From positions 12,242,501 through 12,306,500 of the forward strand of contig NC_088356.1 in the NCBI RefSeq assembly GCF_036884655.1: DNA of 64,000 nucleotides. The letters run 5' to 3'. The translations under genes and the position numbers were made by a program. Origin of the DNA: Musa acuminata AAA Group (taxonomy: Eukaryota; Streptophyta; Magnoliopsida; Zingiberales; Musaceae). Each line of letters starts with the position of its first letter. The stretch's first letter is position 1. The notes beneath the pieces are model-generated. The model was not told the DNA's origin and searched no databases. It was given only the letters and a program-made list of their open reading frames with translations. This document shows, piece by piece, positions 46,624 to 60,853 of this stretch.

Positions 46624-46965
46624 TCAATCTGCATGCGTGCAGCGCAGCCGCAGGCAGGCAGCACAGGGGCTGCAGACAGCAGCCGGCCGGCGGCATGCTT
46701 GCAGCGGGCTTGCGTCCGGCGGGGCTGGCAGCCCGCGGGCAGAGGCGCATGCGGCCGCTTCTCCTGCGGGGTGAGGCGCCGCAGGGCAGCGGCGCATGCC
46801 GCCGCTGCTCTCGCAGGGGCGACCGCCCGGCGAGGCAGCACGGCCTACGAGCGTTGCCTCGCCGGCAGAACCGCCCGCGGAGGCGGCGGTGCCCGCGGGG
46901 GCGCCAATCTGCAGCGGCAGCGCTGCCAGCGGGCGTGCCGCCTGCAGGCAAGGGCAGCGCCTACA
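46624..46965 (+). mobile_element. Very GC-rich leader segment of element D
   Basis: About 340 bp dominated by gcagcggc, gccgccgc and cgcccgcg words, in sharp contrast to the AT-rich sequence on both sides. Long open frames occur on both strands here only because stop codons are rare in such sequence. The origin is unknown; an acquired host fragment is possible. Confidence 0.6.
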
Positions 46966-47627
46966 TGATGATGATTATTTATTAATTAATTAATTAAAAA
47001 GTTTAGTTGATTATTATTTTTTATTATTATCTAGTAGTCCTACATGATGATGATTATTTATACATGTGATGTATGATGTGTAGACGGATGATCATGGATC
47101 GTATGATGTGTGTACGTGTGATTATTATTATTGAGGTCTGCGAGCCTCCATTATATTTCTCATTTATTATCGGGCCTGCGTATCTATGATTAAGTTGTAA
47201 TCACATGAGGAGGCGCAGCGGGAGCGTGGATGCGATAGCGGGACCCACGAGATGGATGATCGCGATGCATGAAGATGCATCAAGATGTCGACGGAACCGA
47301 CGAGGACGAGATGAACGATCACAGGGCATGGAGATGCACCGTTGCACATATAGATCTTGATGTGAGTGATTAGGCCTACTGGCTCGGGCCTAATCACATT
47401 AGGTTGTGGTCCATGATCATCTGGTGTGATTGTTTATACACATACTAGATATGTATATATATTTACATGCGATGTAGATATATATTAAATATGTATATGT
47501 GTGACATGTCATATTAGGAGACCAAATCATAGAAACATCTCTCTTGATAATATTAAGTCGGTAAACGTGAGGCAATTAGATTGACCCACGTGGCCTTCCA
47601 TCGTTATAAGTAAGAACCGATTCCCGG

Positions 47628-47942
47628 TATAGGTTGAGTTGGTCGAGTCCCTCGAGACTCACCTATATCACGATTCGCTATCTTGCTTATGACATAGAGA
47701 TGTCACCGGTGACCTAAGGGCATGGTATGCTTGGTCGAGTCCCTCGAGGGTATATCATCAAATCAGACTCATCTTGTAACGAAGGTGTTGACTTAACCGA
47801 GTATCATGGTTGGTCGAGTCCCTCGAGGCCATGGTGATTTGGAGGCCGAACAGAACGGGAATCACAAGGAGTTGTGGTCGGCAAGAGTTGCCTACCTTTT
47901 AGGCTTAGTGTGATTGGTCGAGTCCCTCGAGATTACACTAAG
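47628..47942 (+). ncRNA. Four-hairpin RNA element in the leader of element D
   Basis: The 17-nt core TGGTCGAGTCCCTCGAG occurs four times: 47640-47656, 47732-47748, 47811-47827 and 47915-47931. Each is flanked by arms that pair with each other but differ from copy to copy: TATAGGTTGAGT/ACTCACCTATA; ATGGTATGCT/GGTATATCAT; TATCATGGT/GCCATGGTG (partly G-U); CTTAGTGTGAT/ATTACACTAAG. Inside the core CGAG and CTCG can pair around TCC. Constant apical part with varying, still pairing stems is the signature of a selected RNA structure. It lies about 185 nt before the gag ATG. Function unknown; packaging, dimerisation or translation control are candidates. Confidence 0.7.
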
Positions 47943-48127
47943 ACGCTGATTGGATCCTGATCCCCACTAGAAGTCTGTCGGAGACTTCCATTTCATGTGC
48001 TGAGGGTGTCGCGTGACTCGTTAGTAAAATAGTGGGAGCATATTAAGATAGAAGTTCATATCTTAATAGTTTATTTCTTGCAAAATCTACATGTTATTCA
48101 TTTCTGCTGCATCTTTATTTTCAGAAA

Positions 48128-48928
48128 ATGTCGCTTTCAAATCCCTTACGTGGCATACTTGATGTCAACCGCCTCACTAGTCCAAATTATACGGATTGGC
48201 TCCGTAACTTGAGAATTGTTCTCACAGCAGAGAAAATCGTGTACATCCTTGATATAGTGATGCCTACGCTCGAAGAAGGGGCAAGCGAGGATGAGATCGC
48301 TCGCTACGTGAAGTACATTGATGACTCCACTCTTGCTCAGTGCTATATGTTGGGCTCTATGACTCCTGAGTTACAAAGACAACATGAAAAGATGGATGCC
48401 AGATCCATTCTCCTATATGTCCGCAAATTATTTGAGGAACAGGGAAGGACTCAACGATATGAGATATCCAAGAGCCTCTTCCGCGCTAGAATGCTTGAGG
48501 GGACATCGGTTCAGAACCATGTCCTAATGATGATTGAGTGGATAGAGAAACTCACAGGTCTAGGAATGGTCCTAGAGGATAACTTGTGTGTGGACATTGT
48601 GCTTCAGTCCCTACCAGATTCCTTTTCACAGTTCATAATGAATTTTAATATGAACAAGCTTGAGGTGACTCTCCCAGAGCTCCTCAATATGTTGAGAGAG
48701 GCAGAGAGTACTATTAAGAAAGAGAAGCCAATTCTCTACACTTGTGAGACCAGAAAGAAAAGGAAAGCAGAATGGTCCCTTAAGAAGGGAAAGGGCAAGG
48801 GCAGACCAGGTAAAGCAAAGGTTGCTAAGAAAGACCCAGCGAAGGACAAAGGCCAATGCTTCCACTGTGGTAAAGATGGGCACTGGAAGAGGAACTACAA
48901 AGAGTACCTTGCAGAAAGGGTGAAATAG
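48128..48928 (+). CDS. Copia element D gag
   Basis: An open 266-codon frame starting [20 protein letters not shown], the N-terminal form of Angela/Tork-type Copia gag, with [13 protein letters not shown] at 18-30 and a UBN2-like central region. A lysine-rich nucleocapsid part ([15 protein letters not shown]) leads to a zinc knuckle, [14 protein letters not shown], in which the last Cys is replaced by Tyr. A stop after ERVK (48926-48928) separates it from the protease, where related elements usually read through. It is the best preserved gag of the window. Confidence 0.88.
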   Translation: MSLSNPLRGILDVNRLTSPNYTDWLRNLRIVLTAEKIVYILDIVMPTLEEGASEDEIARYVKYIDDSTLAQCYMLGSMTPELQRQHEKMDARSILLYVRKLFEEQGRTQRYEISKSLFRARMLEGTSVQNHVLMMIEWIEKLTGLGMVLEDNLCVDIVLQSLPDSFSQFIMNFNMNKLEVTLPELLNMLREAESTIKKEKPILYTCETRKKRKAEWSLKKGKGKGRPGKAKVAKKDPAKDKGQCFHCGKDGHWKRNYKEYLAERVK

Positions 48929-51690
48929 AAGCTTGGAGAAGCTTCAGGTACATTCATGATCAATCTCCAATTGTTAGATTTTTATGATAGTGCATTGGTA
49001 TTGGATACCAGTATTGCTTATCACATCTACAATTTATTGTAAATTCTAGCAAAGCCGATGGGAGATTAGCGAGAGGAATATTGCATAAATATTTGTTTAT
49101 TCTAGACACTACTCCACATATCATGAATGTAAATGTGTCCAAGAGGAAACGGGATGAGATGAATAGTGCATACTTGTGGCATTGTAGGCTAGGTCACATC
49201 CATGAAAGATGGATTCAAAAGTTGCTAAATGATGGATATCTAGATCCATTCGACTATGTGCTATGCAACTTTCGAGCCTTGCCTTCGTGGAAAACTGACC
49301 AACTCTCCATTTAATGGAATTGGAGAGAGAGCCACTGAGCTGTTGGAACTCATACATAGTGATGTATATGGACCCATGTCAACTCATGCCATTGGTGGTT
49401 ACTCCTACTTCATTACCTTTGCTGATGATTTCTCAAGGTATGGATATGTGTACTTAATGAAGTACAAGTCCGAGGCCTTTGAGAAATTTAGAGAGTATAA
49501 GAATGAGGTGGAGAACCAGACTGGAAAGAGTATCAAAAATCTTCGATCAGATCGAGGAGGTGAGTACTTAAGTACAAAGTTTACTTAGTTCCTCAAGGAC
49601 CATGGGATATTATCCCAATGGACACCTCTTTATACACCTCAGCTCAATGGTGTCTCTGAAAGGAGAAATCGTACGTTATTAGACATGGTACAGTCCATGA
49701 TGAGTTTCGCTGACCTACCCATCTCATTCTGGGGATATACCCTAGAAACCGCAGTTTACCTTCTGAATAAAGTTCCAACTAAGTCGGTAGTGTCTACACC
49801 ATATGAGATATGGAAAGGGAAGAAGCCTGATCTTAAGGTTGTTAAGATTTGGGGCTGCCCTGCCCATGTTAAAAGACACAACCCCGATAAGTTAGAATCA
49901 AGGACAGAGCGATGCAAATTTGTGGGATACCCTAAGGAAACTTGTGGGTATTATTTCTATCATCTCGAGGACTAAAAGATCTTTGTAGCTAAGAGAGCAG
50001 TGTCCTTTGAGAAGGAACACATTCTTAGCGGAGACAGTGGGAGAATGATAGAGTTGAGTGAGGTTGGAGAACCAAGCTCAAGCACCACTCTACAGCCCAA
50101 GTCTGTTCAGGTACCTAATACACAAGTTTCAACTTTACGCAGGTTTGATAGAGTATCCCATCCTCTTGAGAGATATGTGAGACATATTAGAGGAGAGGAT
50201 ATTGAGGATATTGATCCTCAGACCTATGAGGAGGCTATTATGAGTATAGACTCCGGGAAGTGGCAAGAAGCCATGAATTCTAAGATGGATTCTATATACT
50301 CCAACAAGGTTTGGAACCTAGTTGATGCGTCTGAAGGTATTGTACCCATCGGTTGCAAGTGGATCTTTAAGAAAAAGATCGGAGTAGATGGAAAGGTAGA
50401 GACCTATAAAGCAAGGCTAGTGGCTAAGGGGTATCATCAAAGGCAAGGTGTTGACTACGACGAAACCTTCTCACCCATAGCAATGCTAAAATCTATCAGA
50501 ATTCTATTGGCTATTGCAGCACACTATGATTATGAGATCTAGCAGATGGATGTGAAAACCATATTCCTCAATGGGAACCTCAGGGAGGAGGTGTATATAA
50601 TGCAACCTAAGGGATTCGTATCCAAGAACTACCTAGATAAGGTGTGTAGGTTGCTTAGATCCATTTATGGACTAAAGCAAGCTTCTCGAAGTTAGAACAT
50701 AAGATTTGATGAGGCAATCGGATCTTATGACTTCGTTAAGAACGAAGATGAGCCTTGTGTGTACATGAAGGTAAGTGGGAGCGTTATCACCTTTTTGGTG
50801 TTATATGTGGATGACATCCTGATCATTGGGAACGACGTAGGAATGCTATCCACAGTAAAGGCTTGGTTATCTAGACACTTCTCCATGAAGGACTTAGGGG
50901 AAGCATCCTATATCTTGGGGATTAGAATCTATAGAGATAGATCCAAGAGGATGCTTGGCTTATCCCAGTCCAGGTACATAGAAACTATTGTCAAATGGTT
51001 TGGCATGAAAAATTCCAAGAGAGGTCTCATATCGATGAGACATGGGATATCGCTTTCTACGAGTATGTCCCCAAAGACTCCAAAAAAAAGGGCGAACATG
51101 GATATGATACCTTATGCCTCAGCAATAGGGTCTATCATGCATGCCATGCTATGTACTAGGCCTGATATAGCGCATGCTCTGAGTGTCACGAGCAGGTATT
51201 AGGCGGATCCAGGCTTGGAGCATTAGAAAGCAGTAAAGTGTATCCTTAAGTACTTGAGAAGGACTAACGATCTTTTATTAGTATATGGAGGTAGTAGCCT
51301 TAAGGTTGAAGGCTACACAGACTCAAGTTTTCAGTCTAATGTCAATGATAGCAAGTCGAATTTAGGGTATGTGTACACCTTAAATGGAGGAGTAGTGTGT
51401 TGGAAGAGTTCCAAGCAAGATACTACTGCTGACTCGACCATAGAGGCGGAGTATATTGCTGCATTAGATGCAGCAAAGGAGGGAGTCTACGTGAAGAAGT
51501 TCATCACAGATTTGAGAGTTGTGCCGGGTAGTGAGGAGCTGATCTTCTTATATTGTGACAACAATGGGGCGATTACTCAAATAAGGGAACCCGGGTCTCA
51601 TCAGAAGTGTTTTGAGGAGGTTCCAACTTATCAGAGAGATCGTAATCCGAGGAGATGTAGCAGTGGAAAGAGTTTCATCCGAAGATAACA
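48929..51690 (+). pseudogene. Copia element D pol, recently broken
   Basis: The protease is damaged: LDTSIAYHIY replaces the DTG-type motif and sequence after 49020 seems deleted. Integrase has WHCRLGHIHERWIQKLL (49180), FADDFSRYGYVYLMKYKSE, SDRGGEYLS (49546) and the C-terminal WGCPAHVKRHNPDKLE. Reverse transcriptase starts near 50200 and keeps [32 protein letters not shown] and LYVDDILIIGND (50799). RNase H has TADSTIEAEYIAALDAAK (51426). In-frame stops lie at about 49588, 49972, 50540, 50693 and 51200. Motifs are otherwise sharp, so death is recent compared with elements A and C. Confidence 0.88.
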
Positions 51691-51796
51691 TTGCATATCC
51701 ATTGACAAAGCCGTTGTCTCATTTTGTCTTTGAGCGTCACAGGAGTCTGATGGGGATCAGACACATAGGTGATTGGCTTTAGGTCAAGTGAGAGAT

Positions 51797-53670
<1,874 letters not shown>

Positions 53671-55230
53671 TATAGGGTCATAAGTTCAGAAATGCATCCA
53701 TTATCTTTACCTCCTTCTTGACCAAGTGACCCTGATGTGTGTCCACCTGACCTGGCCTATGTCAATAACTCCCAACCGCTTATTCCAACAACACAACCTC
53801 ACGATCTTGTAGTCTCCAACCATCCTATGACCACATGCTCTAAAAGTGGTATTTTCCAACCATGTCGAGTCTTTGACCTACATGCTATCATGGATTCCTC
53901 ATCCACCACCGTTGAACCCACCACCTTCACTCAAGCCCAAAAATCTCTACATTGGCATACTGCCATGTGTGAGGAATATAATGCTCTCCTTCATAACTCA
54001 ACATGGGATCTAGTACCCTCTCATCATACATAAAACATCAATAGGTGTAAGTAGGTATTTCGAATTAAGTGGAACCCAGATGGCTTTGTTGCCCGATATA
54101 AGGCACGCCTCGTTGCCAAAGAATTTCATCAATGACTTGGAGTTGATTTCACTGAGACATTTAGTCCCGTTATTAAGCCCACTACAATCTGACTTATCCT
54201 AAGTCTGGACATCACTAAGGGCTGGCAATTATGATAATTGGATGTTAATAATGTCTTTTTATAAGGGACTCTAATTAAAGATATTTTTATATGACAACCT
54301 CCTGATTTCACTCATCCTCAGTATCCAAGGTATTTTTGCAAACTTCGAAAAGCTATTTATGGACTTCGTTAGGCTCCAAAAGCTTTGTATATTGAACTTG
54401 GCTCTTTTTTTACTTCAGTTGGCTTTCTCAACTCCAAATCTGATACCTCGTTATTTCTACAATAACACCATGGAGATACAATATATATTCTGGTATATAT
54501 GGATAACATTATTGTCATAGGCAACAATCCCGTAGAAATCCAAGCGTTCATCAAACAGTTAGCAGATAAATTCTCGCTTAAAGATCTAGGACCCTTGAAC
54601 TACTTTCTGGGCGTAGAAGCGACATTTACATCTTTAGATCTCTTTCTATCAGAAAGAAAGTATATTCAAGATTTATTATCAAAGACAAACATGTAGGACG
54701 CAAATGTGGTTATAACTCCTCTATCTGACAGTGGCTCTCTCAAAATATCTTATAGAAGTCCTGTTATGGAACACACTCAATACCGACAAGTCATTGGCTC
54801 TTTACAATACTTAGCTCTCACCCATCCAGACATCTCCTTTGCAGTCAACAAATTATCATAGTTTATGTAGAGGCCATCTACTATGCACTGGTTTGCGGTC
54901 AAACGAATCTTGTGATACCTTAAAGTGACCCTCAATCATGGTCTCTTTCTTCGTAAACACTCTCCATTTCATCTTCATGCCTTTGCCGATGCCGATTGAG
55001 CAGACAACTTTGATGATAGAACATCCACATCGGGGTATATTGTCTTCCTTGGAGCTAATCCAATCAGTTGAAGTTCTAAGAAGCAAAAGACAATCGTACG
55101 GTCTACAATTGAAGCTGAATACCATGTTATTGCTACTACTAGAGTCACAAATCTGCTCAAGGAACTCAATATCAATTCCACTCCTACAATATATTGTGAT
55201 AATATTGGAGCTACCTATCTTGCGGGGGCA
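53671..55230 (+). pseudogene. Element C reverse transcriptase and RNase H, degenerate
   Basis: Continuation of the pol gene cut at 45037. It reads MCPPDLAYVNNSQPLIPTTQ (53737), WHTAMCEEYNALLHNSTWDLVP, RIKWNPDGFVARYKARLVAK (54062), GVDFTETFSPV, then VYMDNIIVIGNN at 54494, where the catalytic YVDD of Copia reverse transcriptase has become YMDN. The RNase H part has STIEAEYHVIATTR and IYCDNIGATYLA near 55200. A polypurine tract (tgcgggggca) precedes the LTR at 55231. Many stops. Confidence 0.85.
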
Positions 55231-55346
55231 TGATAGCAGATAAGATTTTCCTAACTATATGAGGAAATCTCTCTACTCTGTTAAGAAAAATCCTCTCTCT
55301 ATAAATAGGGAGAGAACATTTCAATGTCCTCTATCCTCTCTTAATT
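55231..55346 (+). mobile_element. 3' LTR of element C
   Basis: TGATAGCAGATAAG to CTCTTAATT, shorter than the 5' LTR by internal deletion. Contains tataaatagg at 55300. No matching target duplication is visible. Confidence 0.78.
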
Positions 55347-55766
55347 ATTTATTTTAGTGGGTTTATCACCTAGATTTATTCTCTTTGACCTCGTTTTGAT
55401 ATGAGAGACCAATTAACTATGCTTTTTCTTTGCTAATGCTCTCGTAGCTTGCGGCCCATTCCAAAGTTCTTTTAGATTGAGAGCTTAAGGCCGTTGTCTT
55501 CTTTCTTTCGGTCCAGTGGGACTTCGTCCACTTAACAACGCAGTAGATCTGCTCAACAATGTGGTGATGCTTCATCTGCTCAAAAAGAAGATAACGAAAA
55601 CAGTGAATTTTTCATGGTATGTTAATTATTAATAGAATACTTAGATAATGAATACTATGCTTTATATATGCTTAAATAATTAGTTTTTCATCCATATATT
55701 TTAGGTGTCTGTTGATGTATTGCTTCCTATTTCGCTATATGCATGCATGGTTAACTGTTAGGTGAT
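55347..55766. other. Flank of element C
   Basis: Unassigned AT-rich sequence. The part near 55385-55425 (ttctctttgacctcgttttgatatgagagaccaattaac) resembles 41155-41200 on the other side of element C, which might indicate a duplicated insertion site. Confidence 0.35.
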
Positions 55767-55885
55767 AACAGAGAGATTTCCTCAAATGCATAGCAGATGA
55801 GAGATTTCCTCAACTGCATAAGAAAATCTCGCTGCTCAGCTGAGAAAAATCCTCTCTTTTATATGTATAAATACACATTATATAC
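55767..55885 (+). mobile_element. Fourth short-LTR fragment (element C family)
   Basis: Carries atagcagatgagagatttcctcaactgcataagaaaatctc and a tataaata word at 55867, colinear with the 55231 LTR. The first part (gagagatttcctcaaatgcatag) is locally duplicated. No primer-binding site or polypurine tract is attached, so it is a fragment or solo LTR. Confidence 0.65.
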
Positions 55886-56481
55886 ACTAATTGAGATATG
55901 CTTTCTTTTTTTTACTCTTCATTTTATCACTTTATCTCTTTTACAATTTTACTTTTCATTCTATCACTTTTATCTCACTTTTCATTCTATCATTTTATCA
56001 CTGGATTACTTGTAGTAAGAGGGAGGGGGGTTTGGTTTGGGGATTCAGGATGCACTTCATAATAGAAGCATAAATCCTCATAATATAATTTTTAGATTTG
56101 GTTGATTGTTGTTCGTGAAGCCTTACGCAGCTTCCACTACATTTATCGTCCGACCCACTTCATGCATAAATCTGGACTTATTATTTGGTGTTTTTAGATT
56201 GAAATATATGAAATCCATCTTTTGTTAATGACTTCAAATTATAGTTCTAAATTAAGATTTTGCTCATATGTATCTTCTTTGGCATGAAATTTATTCATAT
56301 TAATTATTTTGGTATTTATTGATTTTAAATTAAAAAATACTAGTTTATTAATATCTTAATTCATCAAAGATAGTTTTTGAATCTTATTAATTATATATCT
56401 ATTCTAATTAAATTAATCTTGAAAGCTTGGATTTTACATGCTTATTTTTATTTTTTTCATAAATAAAATTATTGTTTTAGA

Positions 56482-56534
<53 letters not shown>

Positions 56535-59500
56535 TTAAGAAAAGAAAAAGGGCATATATGTGAGTTTGACTTAATTAAAAGTAAAATAATTTATGATATC
56601 ACCAAGTTAAATATTTGTCATGACCTAATTTGATAGGAATACTGGCCTATTAAGTTTTATCCCACTTTATCATTTTATAAATAAAGAATTCAATAATTCA
56701 TGAACCTTTAATTAAATAGATAAAGGTCACAGTAAACTAAGATTAGTTATTAATCTAAAATAAGATTTCAAATCATTATTAAATCATAGTTAATCTAAAT
56801 CAAATTATATAACTTTTAAATGTAAAAAAAAATGAAATCTAATATAATATTAAAAATCAAGAAATGTAGAAGATATTATCTCCCTCAAAGATTGACTCGC
56901 TCCTCCTCTCCAAAGGGGATCTTAGCTCCTTATTAATGAATAGTGAGAGGACTCTATTTGTTTTAAAAAAAGGTTCTTGAATAGAAGAGGGAAGAGGTTC
57001 CTACTTGGGTTAGGAGTCTCATAAAAAAATAATTAAATTTATTAATTAAGTAATTAATTTTATGTGCTTCCTAATTTTTATCCTTTGCGTCATACTTAAA
57101 AAGCTATTTTGATATCTTATCTTTTAATAGTAATATTCTTTTTTTTTATGATGGTGTCTTCGTTCAAGTCTTCTCTTAGTTATTAACTAATTCATTTATG
57201 GAAGGTAACATTTTGCTTGGCTTATCATCTAGCATCAACAATAGCTCAAACATTATTTTATTTTTCACATCACAGTTGAGAATATATCTTTATATATCGA
57301 GGTAATACGAGTCGGCAAGCAATGTCTCTAATTTACTTTAAGACTTTGAATAATTCATATTAGGTAGGCTTGAGTTTCTTTCTTTCTTCTTTTAGTTGTT
57401 CCTTCCAAAAAGATAGCCAAGCGAGGTCACCTTGGAATCGACTTTTAATGTAGTGTCAATTGTATCACACTTTGTGTTTCTTCTGAGCTCGTTGATGCTA
57501 TTATCCAACTTCCTTATGCACCCGTTAGATGTACTCGAGAATTTTTTAAGATTGTAGCACTATATTGTCTTCGTTTGTGACGCTTAATTGATTATAAATT
57601 ACAAATCAAAGGAGTTTTGGGGTAAGTAATATAAATATGCCTTAAATAGCAATTTGGTCATAGAGTTGTGAATTGCTCAATTGAATGTGAATTACAGATA
57701 TTGTAGGCTTCCATCCTATATCTTTGAATGTGGAGAGTTGTATCCTAGTAGTAGATAAACCATCATGTGATTTACTACTTCAGTTTATATATTTGTTTGC
57801 AAATGAAATACTACATTTTTATTCAATCAAGTATCTATTATAGCCCAAAATGATATCAAAAGTTGCTTAAAAGCCATCCATTTCTATCAAACACGATTGA
57901 ACTAGGAAGCCCAAAGTTCATCCAAATATATTAAAAAAATACTCTTGAAACTCATTCTTTGATGATCATATTCTTAAAAGGCATAAGTACTATTATTTTT
58001 GAAAAACTTATCGGCAATCACGAAGAGGTATTCATGACCCTTCTTCATTACATTATGGGAAGATCATTTAAGAAGTCCATGAAAATGCTCTCCTATGGTA
58101 TCGATAGAATGGGTAACGATATATACAACCCTAATTTGCGGTTGGAGGTGTTGCATAGCACATATTTCTTTATGAATCATACCATATCCTATTGCATCTA
58201 GGGTTAATAGACATGATATTATAGGTTTTGTGATGTCTTGGTCAACTTGTAACCTTGGATGTATGTGTCTCTTGTATCCAATTCATATAATTTATCTCTT
58301 TTGGTACATAAAGTTGAGTATTCTTATACAATAATATTTTTCAAAGTGTAAACTTTATATTTATTGATTGGTTTAGGGAAGGATTCAGTAATCATGATTC
58401 ATTGTTTGAGCATATTTATGTTTTGTGAGAGAATTGATAGAAATATTAAAAGACAAGAGCAAATTGAAAGAGGAAAAGGATTTAAATTTCTTCGTGAAAA
58501 GGAGTGCCACAATTACAAGGAACTTCTCTAGCAATAGCTCAAAATTTTTGATACTTCACTCTAGCTATTACCTCTTTATCTTTTTCTCTTCTCATGATTA
58601 TCGCTTATATCTTTTTCTCCCTCTCTACTATTATTGCCCCTAGGGCTATTGCACCCCTTTATTTATAGTCATAGAGAGGAAGATATCGATTAATCTCTAT
58701 AGGGAGGTACCGAATTCAAGTCCAGCTTGGATTTGAGCTAAGTTTATTATCCCTAATTAGTTATTCCTACCTTGAGCTCCTCCATTCAGCCTTTGAACTC
58801 TCTAAGTCTTTCTCATACATACATACGGGCATAGTCATCGTATAGACTCGGTTATACCTATATTTAAATAGATGAGCAAAGATTCATGATCGGGGGCCAT
58901 GATTACTTGTAAAGTTGCTTGTTTTGTATCTCCTTTTTTATTTGATTATCAGGTTGAGTTACTTTAGGTATGACATCTACTTTATATGTTAGAGTTTGCT
59001 ATATTTAGATTATTTATACAAGTATTAGAGTGAGCGATAATAGATGATTGTCTCTTTCCCAAGATGCACACACTAATGCTTGATGGCTTATTTTAGTGTA
59101 AGTAGTTTTTTATAATATGTCATGTAGTTCTTTTGATATCCTTGAAAGATCTCACATTGATATATCATGGATTGAATGCTTTCAATCAAATAGCCCCTAT
59201 CACGGATCAAAAGCTTTCAATTAAATAGGAGGTAGTTTCCTATTATCGATGAAGAGGCCTAGATACCTGCTAGTAAGTTCTTGTAATTTATCATCATTCT
59301 TTTTGTTGAATATTATTGATAAGTCCAAGGCTTGTGCTTTCATCTCTATCGATTGAATAAGCATTAGCATGAATTTTTTGCAAGCATTAAGTATCCTTTT
59401 TGCTTGATAGACTGTCATGAGGCTATGCATAAGCTATTTTCTTATTTGACAATGAATCTTTTGTCATCCTTTAGGAACTCATATCACTGGAATTGATAGT

Positions 59501-60700
59501 ATTCAATGATATCTTGGTCCCAAATATGAAATTTAAAAAAATATTTATATATGTCGAGGGGTACCACTTCATATAATACATCGGTGAAACATGAAGGTTT
59601 GATTTATCCTTAATTTTTTTTATCCAACCTAATGGATATGGTTTCAAATAAAGTAGTATTTATATGTCAAACTTGTATATCAAGTTCGTCAAAACGAGGC
59701 TTTTTCATTGTCCCTGTCTTATCATCAACAGTCAAACTTGTATATTACATTGATGTATTTTTATCATCAACAGTCAAATGTGTTCATAATAAAATATAGT
59801 AAAACATAAGATTTGACATTCTTAACAAAGATGAGTTCTCGTTACTTTGATAAAAAAAAGATTAGATTTTGATCATCAGAATTTAATGTCAAATAAATAA
59901 AAGAAAAGAAAGGGAAGGAATCCTTGTTTTAGATCATGAAACTCTATGGATGTTTTTGGAAACATATTTATATTTTAAATATATATTTAAAAAAATAAAG
60001 TGAATATGCACTTGTATAATTCTCTGAATATTTAATCTTTATTAAAAATAAGTAAATATTTTTTATCCCAACAACTTATGCATCACCATAATCTATCTTA
60101 TATATCTAGTAATACATAAATTTATGTATCATAAACCCACCTAGTGACTCTTTTATCGTGAGTAGCCATTGTTTGGCAAAAGACACGATCTAACACCCCT
60201 ACCAAATGTGAGTTCTTGTTATCACTCTTGATAAAAAATAAAAAAATAAAAAATAAAAAAGATTGTATTTTGACCATCAAAATCTAGTGCGAATTAGATG
60301 AAAAAGGGGAGGAATACCTGTTCTGGATCGCCATGAAGCTCTAAAGGGCAACTAAAATTTAATTCCATGGGCTCTGATCGATCCGTGCCAGATCTCCCAA
60401 CGCACCACGAAACCGAGTTCTACCTGGCCTGTCACAATCCGCTAAGCGAGCGACGGATTCCGACCAGGTTGGCGGCTCCAGGAGACTGTTCCGTGGATCC
60501 GATTAGGGGTTAGATATGAAAGACTTTTAGGTGGGGTCCACAGTCTGGACGACTGTGCTACGGGATTTGAAGAGCTGAACAGAAGGCTTGCTTGGAGAGG
60601 ATCCTTTCAAAACTCGGTTGACCCCCCCGTTAGACGCAGGTGGAAAACCGGTGACACCAAAAATCTGGTCATCCCCAGTGATGCAGCTCCATCTCCCGAC
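55886..60700. other. AT-rich intergenic region upstream of CBF5
   Basis: No convincing gene. A (TA)n microsatellite lies at 56480-56528. Around 57340-58700 the style suggests an old, minus-strand retrotransposon remnant: a minus-strand TATA-like word (tttatttatag) lies at 58660, but I could not confirm any protein motif. 59150-59430 and 59700-60300 contain short duplicated phrases such as catcaacagtcaaacttgtatatta. The last 350 bp (60350-60700) become GC-richer as the CBF5 promoter begins. Confidence 0.45.
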
Positions 60701-60823
60701 ACGTGGATCTTGAGATCCAGACAAGCTGATGGTTGCTTAGCGGTCCCATCTAAAACCCCCGGCACTCCGCGTCGGACCCTCCCGCCGCTCCGCTCCACTC
60801 CATCCATCCCGCCTCATTCTGCT

Positions 60824-60831
60824 AACCCTAA
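60824..60831 (+). promoter_or_regulatory. telo-box (AACCCTAA) before CBF5
   Basis: AACCCTAA 22 bp before the CBF5 start codon. Telo-boxes are common near the transcription start of plant ribosome-biogenesis and ribosomal protein genes, which fits the gene. Binding is inferred. Confidence 0.5.
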
Positions 60832-60853
60832 ACCCCTCCCCTCGCCGCCGCCA

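Noticed and set aside
46346..46993. Open frames up to 201 codons rich in Ala, Arg and Gly on both strands
   Set aside because: They follow from the extreme GC content of the leader segment; no domain and no consistent strand.
57340..58700. Possible minus-strand gypsy or LTR remnant
   Set aside because: Style and a TATA-like word suggest it, but no protein motif, primer-binding site or LTR pair could be confirmed.
60710..60853. In-frame upstream extension of CBF5 by 48 residues
   Set aside because: It would cross the telo-box and a proline/serine-rich leader not seen in dyskerin proteins as I know them.
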